Below, one piece after another: positions 8,039 through 14,048 of a stretch of 20,578 nt of DNA. The notes beneath the pieces were generated by a model. The model was not told the DNA's origin, did no database searches, and worked only from the letters and a program-made list of their open reading frames with translations. Positions within the stretch are counted from its first letter, which is position 1; every line of letters begins with the position of its first letter. Both the position numbers and the translations under genes were made by a program. The DNA is from Candidatus Kuenenia stuttgartensis. Lineage in GTDB: Bacteria > Bacteroidota > Bacteroidia > Chitinophagales > Chitinophagaceae. Where the stretch lies: positions 1 to 20,578 of the forward strand of contig CALQJH020000007.1 of the NCBI GenBank assembly GCA_943330835.2. Reading direction: 5' to 3'.

Positions 8039-9517
8039 TTATTTTTTAAAAGATTGCAAGATGAGTTGTTTGACTAAAGTCATTTTTTTATCGTAGCCTT
8101 TTACTAAGGCATCATAATTTGTTGGTACATAAATATCCGGCATAATACCGCTCCCTTTTTCTTTTACATGATGGAACTGTACAATTCTAAATAGTGGAAT
8201 TCTAACCCTAAGTTTGGAGTAGGGCAATTTAAAATCAGGAATCATTATTCCATTGTTGCCATATAATCCACCGCCCGTTTCCTCACCTACGAATGTAATT
8301 CCCTTTTGTCCTTTTATGGCATTTGAAAACAAGCATGATGCTGAAAAAGTAGGACCATTAATTAATACATAAGATTTACCATTGAAATGGTTTCTCTTCT
8401 TGATAGGGTAATATTTGGATTCATACCGATTGAGGTGAAATAATGCATCCTTATGTTTACGTGCAATAAAAAGAAATTGAAGATTGTTGATGAATTTATT
8501 TTTAAAATGTTTTGTGTACGGGGAAAGTGTATTTTTTTTCGCATAAACACTATCGGCAACTTTAAAAGAAGTATTCGAAAGGTATTTTGTAAGTAAGGTT
8601 GAGGTACTTACTCTTCCGCCACCATTTATGCGAATATCAAGAATCAGATTAGGAATATGCTCTTGTCGAATCGTCTTGAATGATTCTCTGAAAAAATTGC
8701 GGAGCCTTCCTTTTGAAAAAGTATTTAATCTCATGATGGCAAAAGCGCCTGTACTATCTATTTCGAAGGAACGGTATTGTTCTAGTTTATGAAACTTGGA
8801 TATAGGGGCTTGCTTAATTTTTATTGCTGGTGATTTATTTAAAGTATCGGATGCAGAATTGTATTCAGGAATAACGACTACACTATTTTTGCCTGAACTA
8901 TCAATATAATTGACTTCATAGTTATCGCAGTTGCCGAATAGATTACGGTAAAAATAAGGGAAATTAGCACTCAATCTTATGTAACTAATATTAGTAGCAT
9001 TGCCGTCTTGGGGAAAGCAATCGAAGATTTTATTCTTGAGCACATCAACATTTAACCCATTGACACTTTTGATGATAGTTCCTCTTTTTAAAAAGGTATC
9101 GCGTAAAGACTGCTGTCCGGAAACAGCCATGGAGTCAGCCCATATTTTTAAATGGTAAGGAAACGATTTAAATTTTTGATGTTTTTCCCATTTGTAATAT
9201 TTTTTACTCATACTAACGCTGGTGTGTCCACATTTGATTTTATTTAAAAGTGGTGAAATGATTTTCCATGCGAAAGCCTGCTCCGTCATACTGTCCTTAA
9301 TTTCATTGAGATAGCGATTGAAATATAAATCAATGCTGTCTTTTGAAGAATACCAATATAATGAGGTATGTTTTTCTTCAAGAACTTTTTTCAATAGCGA
9401 AAAGTCATTTTGCAAACGCTCTTTCGAAAACTTTTTTGTTGGAGAATAATTATTAATACTACAGCTGCTACTTAAAAAAAGACAGCAGATAATTATAAAG
9501 AATCTATTTACACTCAT
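8039..9517 (-). CDS. S41-family peptidase, probable lipoprotein
   Basis: I place the start at the ATG at 9517, not at an in-frame ATG 57 bases upstream (9574). From 9517 the product begins MSVNRFFIIICCLFLSSSC, a lipoprotein-type signal with Cys19 as the likely lipid-bearing residue; the longer form would bury this behind 19 polar residues. The 492-residue protein belongs to the C-terminal-processing/tricorn-like S41 family. CGHTSVSM (about 96-103) precedes a degenerate PDZ-like region with IKSVNGL. The catalytic domain follows, with LILDIRINGGG (about 291-301) and NGPTFSASC, in which Ser392 lies at the nucleophile position seen in TFSAAE motifs, then VGEETGGG. It probably acts in the cell envelope on unknown proteins or peptides. 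Confidence 0.87.
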   Translation of the reverse strand: MSVNRFFIIICCLFLSSSCSINNYSPTKKFSKERLQNDFSLLKKVLEEKHTSLYWYSSKDSIDLYFNRYLNEIKDSMTEQAFAWKIISPLLNKIKCGHTSVSMSKKYYKWEKHQKFKSFPYHLKIWADSMAVSGQQSLRDTFLKRGTIIKSVNGLNVDVLKNKIFDCFPQDGNATNISYIRLSANFPYFYRNLFGNCDNYEVNYIDSSGKNSVVVIPEYNSASDTLNKSPAIKIKQAPISKFHKLEQYRSFEIDSTGAFAIMRLNTFSKGRLRNFFRESFKTIRQEHIPNLILDIRINGGGRVSTSTLLTKYLSNTSFKVADSVYAKKNTLSPYTKHFKNKFINNLQFLFIARKHKDALFHLNRYESKYYPIKKRNHFNGKSYVLINGPTFSASCLFSNAIKGQKGITFVGEETGGGLYGNNGIMIPDFKLPYSKLRVRIPLFRIVQFHHVKEKGSGIMPDIYVPTNYDALVKGYDKKMTLVKQLILQSFKK

Positions 9518-9539
9518 AAATTTAAGTAGCTGTTTCTCT

Positions 9540-9575
9540 ATTGAAATGGAAGTATGTTGAGATTCCCATTTCAAT
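9540..9575. repeat. 10-bp inverted repeat upstream of the S41 peptidase gene
   Basis: ATTGAAATGG (9540-9549) and CCATTTCAAT (9566-9575) are exact reverse complements with a 16-base spacer, 22 bases upstream of the chosen start at 9517. It could be an operator or a 5'-leader hairpin. The XRE regulator gene lies immediately upstream and its product would be one candidate binder, but this is only positional. Confidence 0.45.
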
Positions 9576-9629
9576 TAAAACAATGCCGCTTAAAATTACG
9601 ATTATTTAAAAAAGAAACCCTTAAGATTT

Positions 9630-10043
9630 TCAAAGTGACTTCTGAGGCTTAGGAGATTTTTTCATAGTATACATTACATTATTAAATACCTCTTTCAATT
9701 GTTCATCTTTTTTTTCAATACTGCCGATCAATGCATAAATTAATTCCCTTTCCATCACAGTTTGATTTTTGGGGTCATTGTTAGAATAGGTATTTATAGA
9801 TAAAGCATCCTGAGGATCAGAGAAAAGCTTTTCAATGGTGATGTCAAGCGTGACAGCAATATCTTCAATCTGACTTAAAGTAACATCTGTTAAATCGTTT
9901 TCAATATTGCTTATTGCAGCCTCAGACATTCTTAATGCTGCAGCAAGATCTTTTTGTTTAATTTCTTTGATGTTTCTCCACTTACGTATGGTGCTACCGA
10001 TTCTCATTCTTTCATAGCCACCAGCATTGTTTTTTTGTTTCAT
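9630..10043 (-). CDS. XRE-type helix-turn-helix regulator
   Basis: This 137-residue DNA-binding protein has a classic Cro/CI-type helix-turn-helix at about residues 15-70. It reads IGSTIRKWRNIKEIKQKDLA, then MSEAAISNIEND as turn and recognition helix, then LSQIEDIAVTLDITIEKLF. A linker (78-95) leads to a charged helix (97-127) that could be a dimerisation coiled coil. The start is uncertain: Met13 (at 10007) begins exactly where the domain does. It faces the three exported-protein genes at 10329-11911 across a 285-base gap holding a 14-bp palindrome, so local control of that cluster is a fair inference. The S41 peptidase gene follows on the same strand after about 110 bases. Confidence 0.88.
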   Translation of the reverse strand: MKQKNNAGGYERMRIGSTIRKWRNIKEIKQKDLAAALRMSEAAISNIENDLTDVTLSQIEDIAVTLDITIEKLFSDPQDALSINTYSNNDPKNQTVMERELIYALIGSIEKKDEQLKEVFNNVMYTMKKSPKPQKSL

Positions 10044-10328
10044 ATCATTTGTTGTTTTAAGGGATAAAAATATTTAAAGAACAAATTTCACTGATAGAGA
10101 ATTGATTCCGATGATTTATACGCGTTATTAAAAGAAGAAAAAGACGACATAAAACTGAGGATTATAACAACGACGAATTGCTTAATAAAATTAGTGTGCG
10201 ACTAAAAATTCTTAAGTGATTATTTCATGCTACATAAGATGGATGTTCCAATTTTACAACATCAATGGCCATTGAAACGGAAATGCCGAAAGCCGTATAA
10301 TTAGTAGGCGCCAACAAAAAAAATAAAA
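10044..10328. other. Divergent control region of the regulator/exported-protein cluster
   Basis: This 285-base gap lies between the XRE regulator and the first exported-protein gene. It holds the 14-bp palindrome at 10262-10275. I see no clear TAnnTTTG box in either direction. A codon-like stretch around 10108-10200 has no proper start and a stop just upstream, so I do not call it a gene. Confidence 0.5.
10262..10275. promoter_or_regulatory. Perfect 14-bp palindrome, candidate operator
   Basis: TCAATGGCCATTGA is its own reverse complement and lies 53 bases upstream of the ATG at 10329, in the gap facing an XRE-type regulator. XRE dimers commonly bind palindromes of this size. Only one copy was noticed, so its role is unproven. 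Confidence 0.4.
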
Positions 10329-10820
10329 ATGAAAAAAATAATAGTATTTGCAATGGTTTGTATTTCACATTCCATAAATGCACAAATTGTAAAAACAAGT
10401 TCATCCAGTTTAACAGCAGAAACTGCTGTTTTTTGTCCAGATGGTACAAATCCAACGGTGTCAATTTTTATCAACACTTTAAATTTTCACAAACCAAGAA
10501 CAAGTTGTAGAGGTGGGTTTGGATTGTGTATTAAATTAACTGTTAGTGTTTTTTGTGCTAGTCCTGTAGGCAAAAGTTACATCAAAGGAGATCAAATGTC
10601 TGTTTCAACAAAATTGACAAACCAAACTGCAGAGCTACATTTTCCAATAGCCTTGAAATATGAAAAAGGGTATGAAAAATCAGACTTCTCAAAATTTGAA
10701 ATAGAAGACAAATCACTTAGTTTCAAATCAGAGAAAGGGATAGAGAAATTAGTTAAAGGTGGGATATATCCTGTTTCAGTAATAGGAGACGAATTTGTAG
10801 TAACACTAAACTTGTATTAA
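10329..10820 (+). CDS. Small exported protein of unknown function, Cys-rich centre
   Basis: This 163-residue protein has an N-terminal signal peptide (residues 1-19, ending INA before Q19 or Q19/I20), so the mature part is about 144 residues and leaves the cytoplasm. The mature chain has four Cys: Cys36 in FCPDGTNP, Cys60, Cys67 in RGGFGLCIK, and Cys76 in SVFCASP. This even number could form two disulfides. The C-terminal half (95-163) is rich in charged residues and short strands, ending IGDEFVVTLNLY. I do not recognise the family. The gene is first in a cluster of three exported orphans facing an XRE regulator, and a strong hairpin terminator follows its stop codon by 7 bases, so it is probably transcribed alone at a higher level than the next two. 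Confidence 0.72.
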   Translation: MKKIIVFAMVCISHSINAQIVKTSSSSLTAETAVFCPDGTNPTVSIFINTLNFHKPRTSCRGGFGLCIKLTVSVFCASPVGKSYIKGDQMSVSTKLTNQTAELHFPIALKYEKGYEKSDFSKFEIEDKSLSFKSEKGIEKLVKGGIYPVSVIGDEFVVTLNLY

Positions 10821-10827
10821 TAACTGC

Positions 10828-10862
10828 ATAAAGGCAATGTCTAAAACACATTGCCTTTATTT
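10828..10862 (+). terminator. Rho-independent terminator or attenuator after the first exported-protein gene
   Basis: ATAAAGGCAATGT (10828-10840) and ACATTGCCTTTAT (10848-10860) form a perfect 13-bp stem with a 7-base loop, starting 7 bases after the TAA at 10820. Bases following the stem are TTAAATAAAT, and the right arm itself ends in a T-rich CCTTTAT. It sits between two same-strand genes, so it may cut transcription partially and set unequal expression. Confidence 0.75.
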
Positions 10863-10875
10863 AAATAAATGAAAG

Positions 10876-11472
10876 ATGAAAAAAGTATGTCTGTTTTTTT
10901 TGTTGCTGACAGGATGGTGTTCCTGTAAATTTTATGCCATAAAAAAATACCAGCTCAACAAGCAGTTTGATTTTATAACTAAGTCATCCTATTTACAATT
11001 TATAATGAAGAGAAACATAGGAGCACAAAAAAATTTCCTTTATCTGGATAGTGCTTCTTACGAAAAATTCTTGATGGAAAAAATTCAGGGGGATAGCAGT
11101 GTTCTATATCTTGGTTGTTATTTGAACGACAGTACTAGTTTTTTGAAAAGTAGTTTTTTGAATCAAAACACCTCTTGCTCTGGAAGAATTGAAAAGGAAG
11201 TCTTGTCGAATTTGTCTTACAAAGAAAAAGATCCATTACATTTTAAAAAAGCACAAAAATTATCTGTCTACAAAATGTACCACCTAATAAACAAGACGGT
11301 TTTTAATATAAATCATGACGAAAATAGCATTAAACTTTTCCTGTTGTATTCACATTCCTATGGCACTTACTATGACCCATTAATAAAGAACTTAAAGGAG
11401 CTGGTAAAACAAAACGAAGCCGATATCAGTATGTATATCATTTGTATTGATCCTTTGTATTCCTTAAAATAA
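10876..11472 (+). CDS. Exported or lipid-anchored protein of unknown function, possibly degenerate thioredoxin-like
   Basis: The 198-residue product begins with a hydrophobic export segment (residues 3-14). LTGWCSC follows; Cys15 or Cys17 could be lipidated, but neither has a good lipobox, so anchoring is uncertain. The C-terminal part has a strand-helix-strand order like thioredoxin-fold proteins: SIKLFLLYSHSYG (151-163), the helix DPLIKNLKELVKQN (167-180), then DISMYIICIDP (183-193). The CxxC redox pair is absent from the expected place (HSYGTY instead), and the protein stops where a full fold would continue, so any relation is distant. The gene lies after a terminator hairpin and is followed after 4 bases by the next gene, with which it must form an operon. 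Family not recognised. Confidence 0.65.
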   Translation: MKKVCLFFLLLTGWCSCKFYAIKKYQLNKQFDFITKSSYLQFIMKRNIGAQKNFLYLDSASYEKFLMEKIQGDSSVLYLGCYLNDSTSFLKSSFLNQNTSCSGRIEKEVLSNLSYKEKDPLHFKKAQKLSVYKMYHLINKTVFNINHDENSIKLFLLYSHSYGTYYDPLIKNLKELVKQNEADISMYIICIDPLYSLK

Positions 11473-11476
11473 TGTA

Positions 11477-11911
11477 ATGCAGAAAGTCCTTTTCACTTTG
11501 ATGGTCTGCTTCCATTTGCAATATTCATTTGCGCAGCATTTTATCAAAACAAATCAGCTTGTAACTGACCCAACAGGAATCATCATAAAAAACTATACTA
11601 CTATTTCCTTAATCAATGAAAAGTATTTTCAGGATTTAGATTCAAAAAATAGTTACACTTTCATTCAAAAAATAACTGATCAAAACAATACTGTTTATCA
11701 TGTTTTATACCAAACAGATTTTTTTGGAACAATAAATTTTATAGCATTGAGTAATGATCTTTGGCAAATGTTCAATTGCAACAAAGTTGGATTACTTTCT
11801 TTCTATTCTTGTAATCACAAACACAGCAGTAGCAATTTCTCCATGGAGATAATCGACAATGTCATAAACTGTATTTTGGAAAGATTGAATTATTGTACTT
11901 CAGAAAATTAA
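11477..11911 (+). CDS. Small exported protein of unknown function
   Basis: This 144-residue protein has a clear signal peptide (residues 1-19, ending SFA before Q20), so it is periplasmic or secreted. The mature part begins HFIKTNQLVTDPTGIIIKNY and is strand-rich. It ends with a Cys-bearing helix, DNVINCILERLNYC, and has four Cys in the mature chain (in MFNCNK, FYSCNH, INCIL and NYC). I do not recognise the family. It starts 4 bases after the preceding gene's stop codon, so the two are co-transcribed. Its stop codon touches the end of thiL on the other strand with no base between, which suggests the cluster was inserted or trimmed right up to a housekeeping gene. Confidence 0.65.
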   Translation: MQKVLFTLMVCFHLQYSFAQHFIKTNQLVTDPTGIIIKNYTTISLINEKYFQDLDSKNSYTFIQKITDQNNTVYHVLYQTDFFGTINFIALSNDLWQMFNCNKVGLLSFYSCNHKHSSSNFSMEIIDNVINCILERLNYCTSEN

Positions 11912-12940
11912 TTATTTATTGAGATGATTCCAGCCTTGAGCAATAAGTTCATGCTTGTTTCCACCTCTTGTAATAAGATGTTTTCCTTCAGATTCAGGCG
12001 CGATATAACCAATAATAGAAATCGAAGGATTTACTTTTATTTTATCATAATCAGCTTGTGCAACAGTAAACAACAATTCATAATCTTCTCCGCCACTCAA
12101 AGCGCAGGCTGTAGGATCTAATTGAAGTTTGTAGGCAAATTCTTTGGCCTCTTCATTGAACGGAATTTTATCTTCATACAAAACACAACCCATTTTACTT
12201 TGATTGCAAATATGCAGAAGATCGCTGCTTAAGCCATCACTCAAATCTATCATGCTTGATGGTAAAATTTCAGCTTCTGTAAAATATTCAATAATGTCTT
12301 TTCTTGCTTCCGGTTTTAATAACCTTCTAACGATATGTGCCTGTCCTTCTAAATCGGGCTGTGCGCCTGTTTCTTCGAATATTTTTTTCTCTCTTTCCAA
12401 TAAGGTCAATCCTAAAAATGCGCTGCCCAATTCTCCGCTCACACAAATCAAATCATTTTCCTGAGCACCGCTTCTTTTTACAAAACTGTCCGGAGCGACT
12501 TCTCCAATAGCTGTTACACTAATGATGAATCCTTTTTGAGAGGAGCTGGTATCGCCACCAATCAAATCAACTTTGTATGTTTCGCAAGCAGCATACACAC
12601 CTGCGTAAAATTCATCGAGCGCTTCCAAACTATACCTGTTGCTAAAACCAATGCTCAATAAAATTTGTGTGGGAATAGCGTTCATCGCATAAATATCACT
12701 CAGGTTTACAACAACCGATTTGTAACCTAAATGCTTTAAGGGAGTATAGCTCAAATCGAAGTGAATCCCTTCTATCAACAAGTCTGTAGACAAGACGGTT
12801 TGTCTGCCAAAGTGATCTATTACCGCTGCATCATCACCAACGCCAAGCAACGTTGATGCATTATTGATTTCAATATTTTTGGTTAAATGTTCTATCAATC
12901 CAAATTCTCCGAGTGATGCGATTTCTGTTCTTTGATCCAT
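11912..12940 (-). CDS. thiL: Thiamine-phosphate kinase
   Basis: This enzyme phosphorylates thiamine monophosphate to thiamine diphosphate with ATP, the last step of the cofactor's synthesis. The 342-residue protein shows the family's motifs in order: GVGDDAAV (33-40), STDLLIEGIHF (51-61), NLSDIYAMNA (79-88), IGGDTSSS (127-134), KRSGA (155-159), MIDLSDGLSSD (230-240) and SGGEDYELLF (282-291). The Asp-rich motifs bind the Mg ions and the phosphates. The protein is cytoplasmic. The gene begins 23 bases after the inositol-phosphatase-family gene on the same strand and probably shares its transcript. I see no thiamine riboswitch upstream. Confidence 0.95.
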   Translation of the reverse strand: MDQRTEIASLGEFGLIEHLTKNIEINNASTLLGVGDDAAVIDHFGRQTVLSTDLLIEGIHFDLSYTPLKHLGYKSVVVNLSDIYAMNAIPTQILLSIGFSNRYSLEALDEFYAGVYAACETYKVDLIGGDTSSSQKGFIISVTAIGEVAPDSFVKRSGAQENDLICVSGELGSAFLGLTLLEREKKIFEETGAQPDLEGQAHIVRRLLKPEARKDIIEYFTEAEILPSSMIDLSDGLSSDLLHICNQSKMGCVLYEDKIPFNEEAKEFAYKLQLDPTACALSGGEDYELLFTVAQADYDKIKVNPSISIIGYIAPESEGKHLITRGGNKHELIAQGWNHLNK

Positions 12941-12963
12941 TTTTCTATTTTTAATGTTGAATG

Positions 12964-13737
12964 TTATTTTTCTCCTTTGACGTAATCCAATAGTTCATCA
13001 TGAATTTTTCCGTTAGTAGCTAAAATATGCGGTTGATAAGGCGAATAATAATTCCCTTCGAAATCAGTTACTTTTCCTCCTGCCTCTTCCACCATCAGAA
13101 ATCCTGCAGCACTATCCCATGCTTGCAATTTATGTTCATAAAAACCATCGAAGCGACCTGCTGCAACCCAACACAAATCTATAGCTGCACTTCCTAATCG
13201 TCTAACCGGAATCCCCTGGCGTATTAATTTCTCAAAAACTTGTAATGGGCCATTAGGTGTATCCAAATAAGTGTAAGGAAAACCCGTTACCAGACAACTT
13301 TTTATTACTTCGGATTTATCGCTAACCTGAATTTTCTTTTCGTTCAAATAAGCACCATACCCTTTTTGTGCAAAAAATAATTCATTCATAAAAGGATTAT
13401 AAACTGCACCTAAAATCATCTGACCTTCTTTTTCCAATCCTATTGAAATACAACAAAGCGGAATACCATTGGCAAAATTCACTGTTCCATCAATCGGATC
13501 TATAATCCATTTGAATTCGCTATTTGATTTTATTTCTCCTGTTTCTTCACTTAAAATAAAGTGATCGGGATGAGCCAGTTGAATCACTTCAATAATGGCC
13601 TTTTCAGAAGCATGGTCCGCTTCTGTCACTAAATTATTAATCCCTTCTTTGTTGGTAATCTCAAAATCACCATTAAAATAATGCCGCAATTGTACAGCAG
13701 CAGCTTGTATGGCATTGAACAGCGTACTTTTATACAT
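12964..13737 (-). CDS. Inositol-monophosphatase-family phosphatase
   Basis: The reading frame extends to an ATG at 13812, but I place the start at 13737. From there the protein has 257 residues, a normal length, while the extra 25 residues are simply translated repeat DNA. A TATCTTTG promoter box also ends only 4 bases upstream of 13737. Li/Mg-dependent phosphatase motifs are intact: LSEETG (62-67) with the metal-binding Glu64, WIIDPIDGTVNF (77-88) with Asp80 and Asp83, and AWDSAAGFLMVEEAGG (206-221) with Asp208. The substrate may be inositol phosphate, a sugar phosphate or adenosine bisphosphate (CysQ-like), which cannot be told by eye. The protein is cytoplasmic. thiL follows after 23 bases, probably in one operon. 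Confidence 0.92.
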   Translation of the reverse strand: MYKSTLFNAIQAAAVQLRHYFNGDFEITNKEGINNLVTEADHASEKAIIEVIQLAHPDHFILSEETGEIKSNSEFKWIIDPIDGTVNFANGIPLCCISIGLEKEGQMILGAVYNPFMNELFFAQKGYGAYLNEKKIQVSDKSEVIKSCLVTGFPYTYLDTPNGPLQVFEKLIRQGIPVRRLGSAAIDLCWVAAGRFDGFYEHKLQAWDSAAGFLMVEEAGGKVTDFEGNYYSPYQPHILATNGKIHDELLDYVKGEK

Positions 13738-13741
13738 GGCG

Positions 13742-13749
13742 CAAAGATA
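13742..13749 (-). promoter_or_regulatory. -7 box directly at the phosphatase start codon
   Basis: The minus strand reads TATCTTTG followed by CGCC and then the ATG at 13737. With the usual 5-7 bases to the transcript start, the message would begin at or within a base or two of the ATG, that is, nearly leaderless. No TTTG is visible at -33, where the repeat cluster begins. Confidence 0.5.
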
Positions 13750-13767
13750 ATGATTTGGGTTTGGTTG

Positions 13768-13819
13768 GTTGATTGGTTGATTTCCCTTTGTGTCTTCCTG
13801 CCTTTGTGGCAAAAAAGTT
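13768..13819. repeat. 52-bp direct repeat, copy 1
   Basis: Copy 1 of a 52-base unit, identical to 13841-13892 except for one base (C at 13798, G at 13871). On the plus strand it holds GTTGATTGGTTGATTT, then CCTTTGTGTCTTC, then TGCCTTTGTGGCAAAAAA. The second part resembles dispersed intergenic elements I recall from several environmental bacterial genomes; this could not be checked here. Confidence 0.9.
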
Positions 13820-13840
13820 TAATGGTTGAATAGTTAACTA

Positions 13841-13892
13841 GTTGATTGGTTGATTTCCCTTTGTGTCTTCGTGCCTTTGTGGCAAAAAAGTT
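13841..13892. repeat. 52-bp direct repeat, copy 2
   Basis: Copy 2 of the unit at 13768-13819, 73 bases further on. It is flanked on both sides by a 21-base stretch (13832-13852 and 13889-13909) beginning AGTTAACTAGTTGATTGG, so two repeat registers are nested. Downstream at 13936-13972 lies a third AT-rich module built from TTGA/TTTGAATTTTAAATTT-like words. The whole lies between the phosphatase and the GT2 genes and encodes nothing. Confidence 0.9.
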
Positions 13893-14048
13893 AACTAGTT
13901 GATTGGTTGCCATCAATGTTTTAAGATTTAATGGTTGTTTTTTCAATTTTGACTTTTGAATTTTAAATTTCTCTCCTTGCAAGCTTTTCGTTAAAAAATA
14001 ATATTTGATTCAGGATTATTTACTTTTACAGTTAACTAATGATCCATT
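13893..14048. other. Remainder of the repeat-bearing intergenic region
   Basis: This region continues the repeat cluster with the GTTAACTAGTTGATTGG remnant, a TTAATGG word and an AT-rich module (13936-13972). It then leads into about 70 bases of AT-rich sequence that must contain the promoter of the GT2 gene at 14049. I see no clean TAnnTTTG box there (TACTTTTA near 14019-14031 is the nearest). Confidence 0.45.

Noticed and set aside
9518..9574. 19-residue N-terminal extension of the S41 peptidase
   Set aside because: It would hide a lipoprotein-type signal sequence behind polar residues and contains an inverted repeat; the start at 9517 explains the sequence better.
10108..10200. Codon-like stretch before the first exported-protein gene, reading DSDDLYALLKEEKDD
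   Set aside because: There is a stop three codons upstream, no ATG/GTG/TTG start and only about 33 codons; probably chance in AT-rich DNA.
10225..10464. 79-residue minus-strand frame opposite the first exported-protein gene
   Set aside because: It overlaps the start of a well-supported signal-peptide protein and has the hydrophobic, low-complexity look of an opposite-strand shadow.
11912..13737. Possible thiamine riboswitch for thiL
   Set aside because: Neither the 23-base gap before thiL nor the near-leaderless phosphatase start leaves room for the aptamer, and no conserved CUGAGA-type core was seen there.
13738..13812. 25-residue N-terminal extension of the inositol-phosphatase-family protein
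   Set aside because: It is translated from the intergenic repeats (QPINQPNPNHY-type wording) and from the -7 box itself; the family's usual length matches the start at 13737.
13768..13892. CRISPR-like reading of the two 52-base repeats
   Set aside because: There are only two copies, nested with a second register, the 21-base gap is itself repeat-derived, and no cas genes are nearby.
13629..13982. 117-residue minus-strand reading frame across the repeat cluster
   Set aside because: Its sequence is repeat DNA read as protein (TNQLVN, HKGRKTQRE) and it overlaps the phosphatase gene out of frame.
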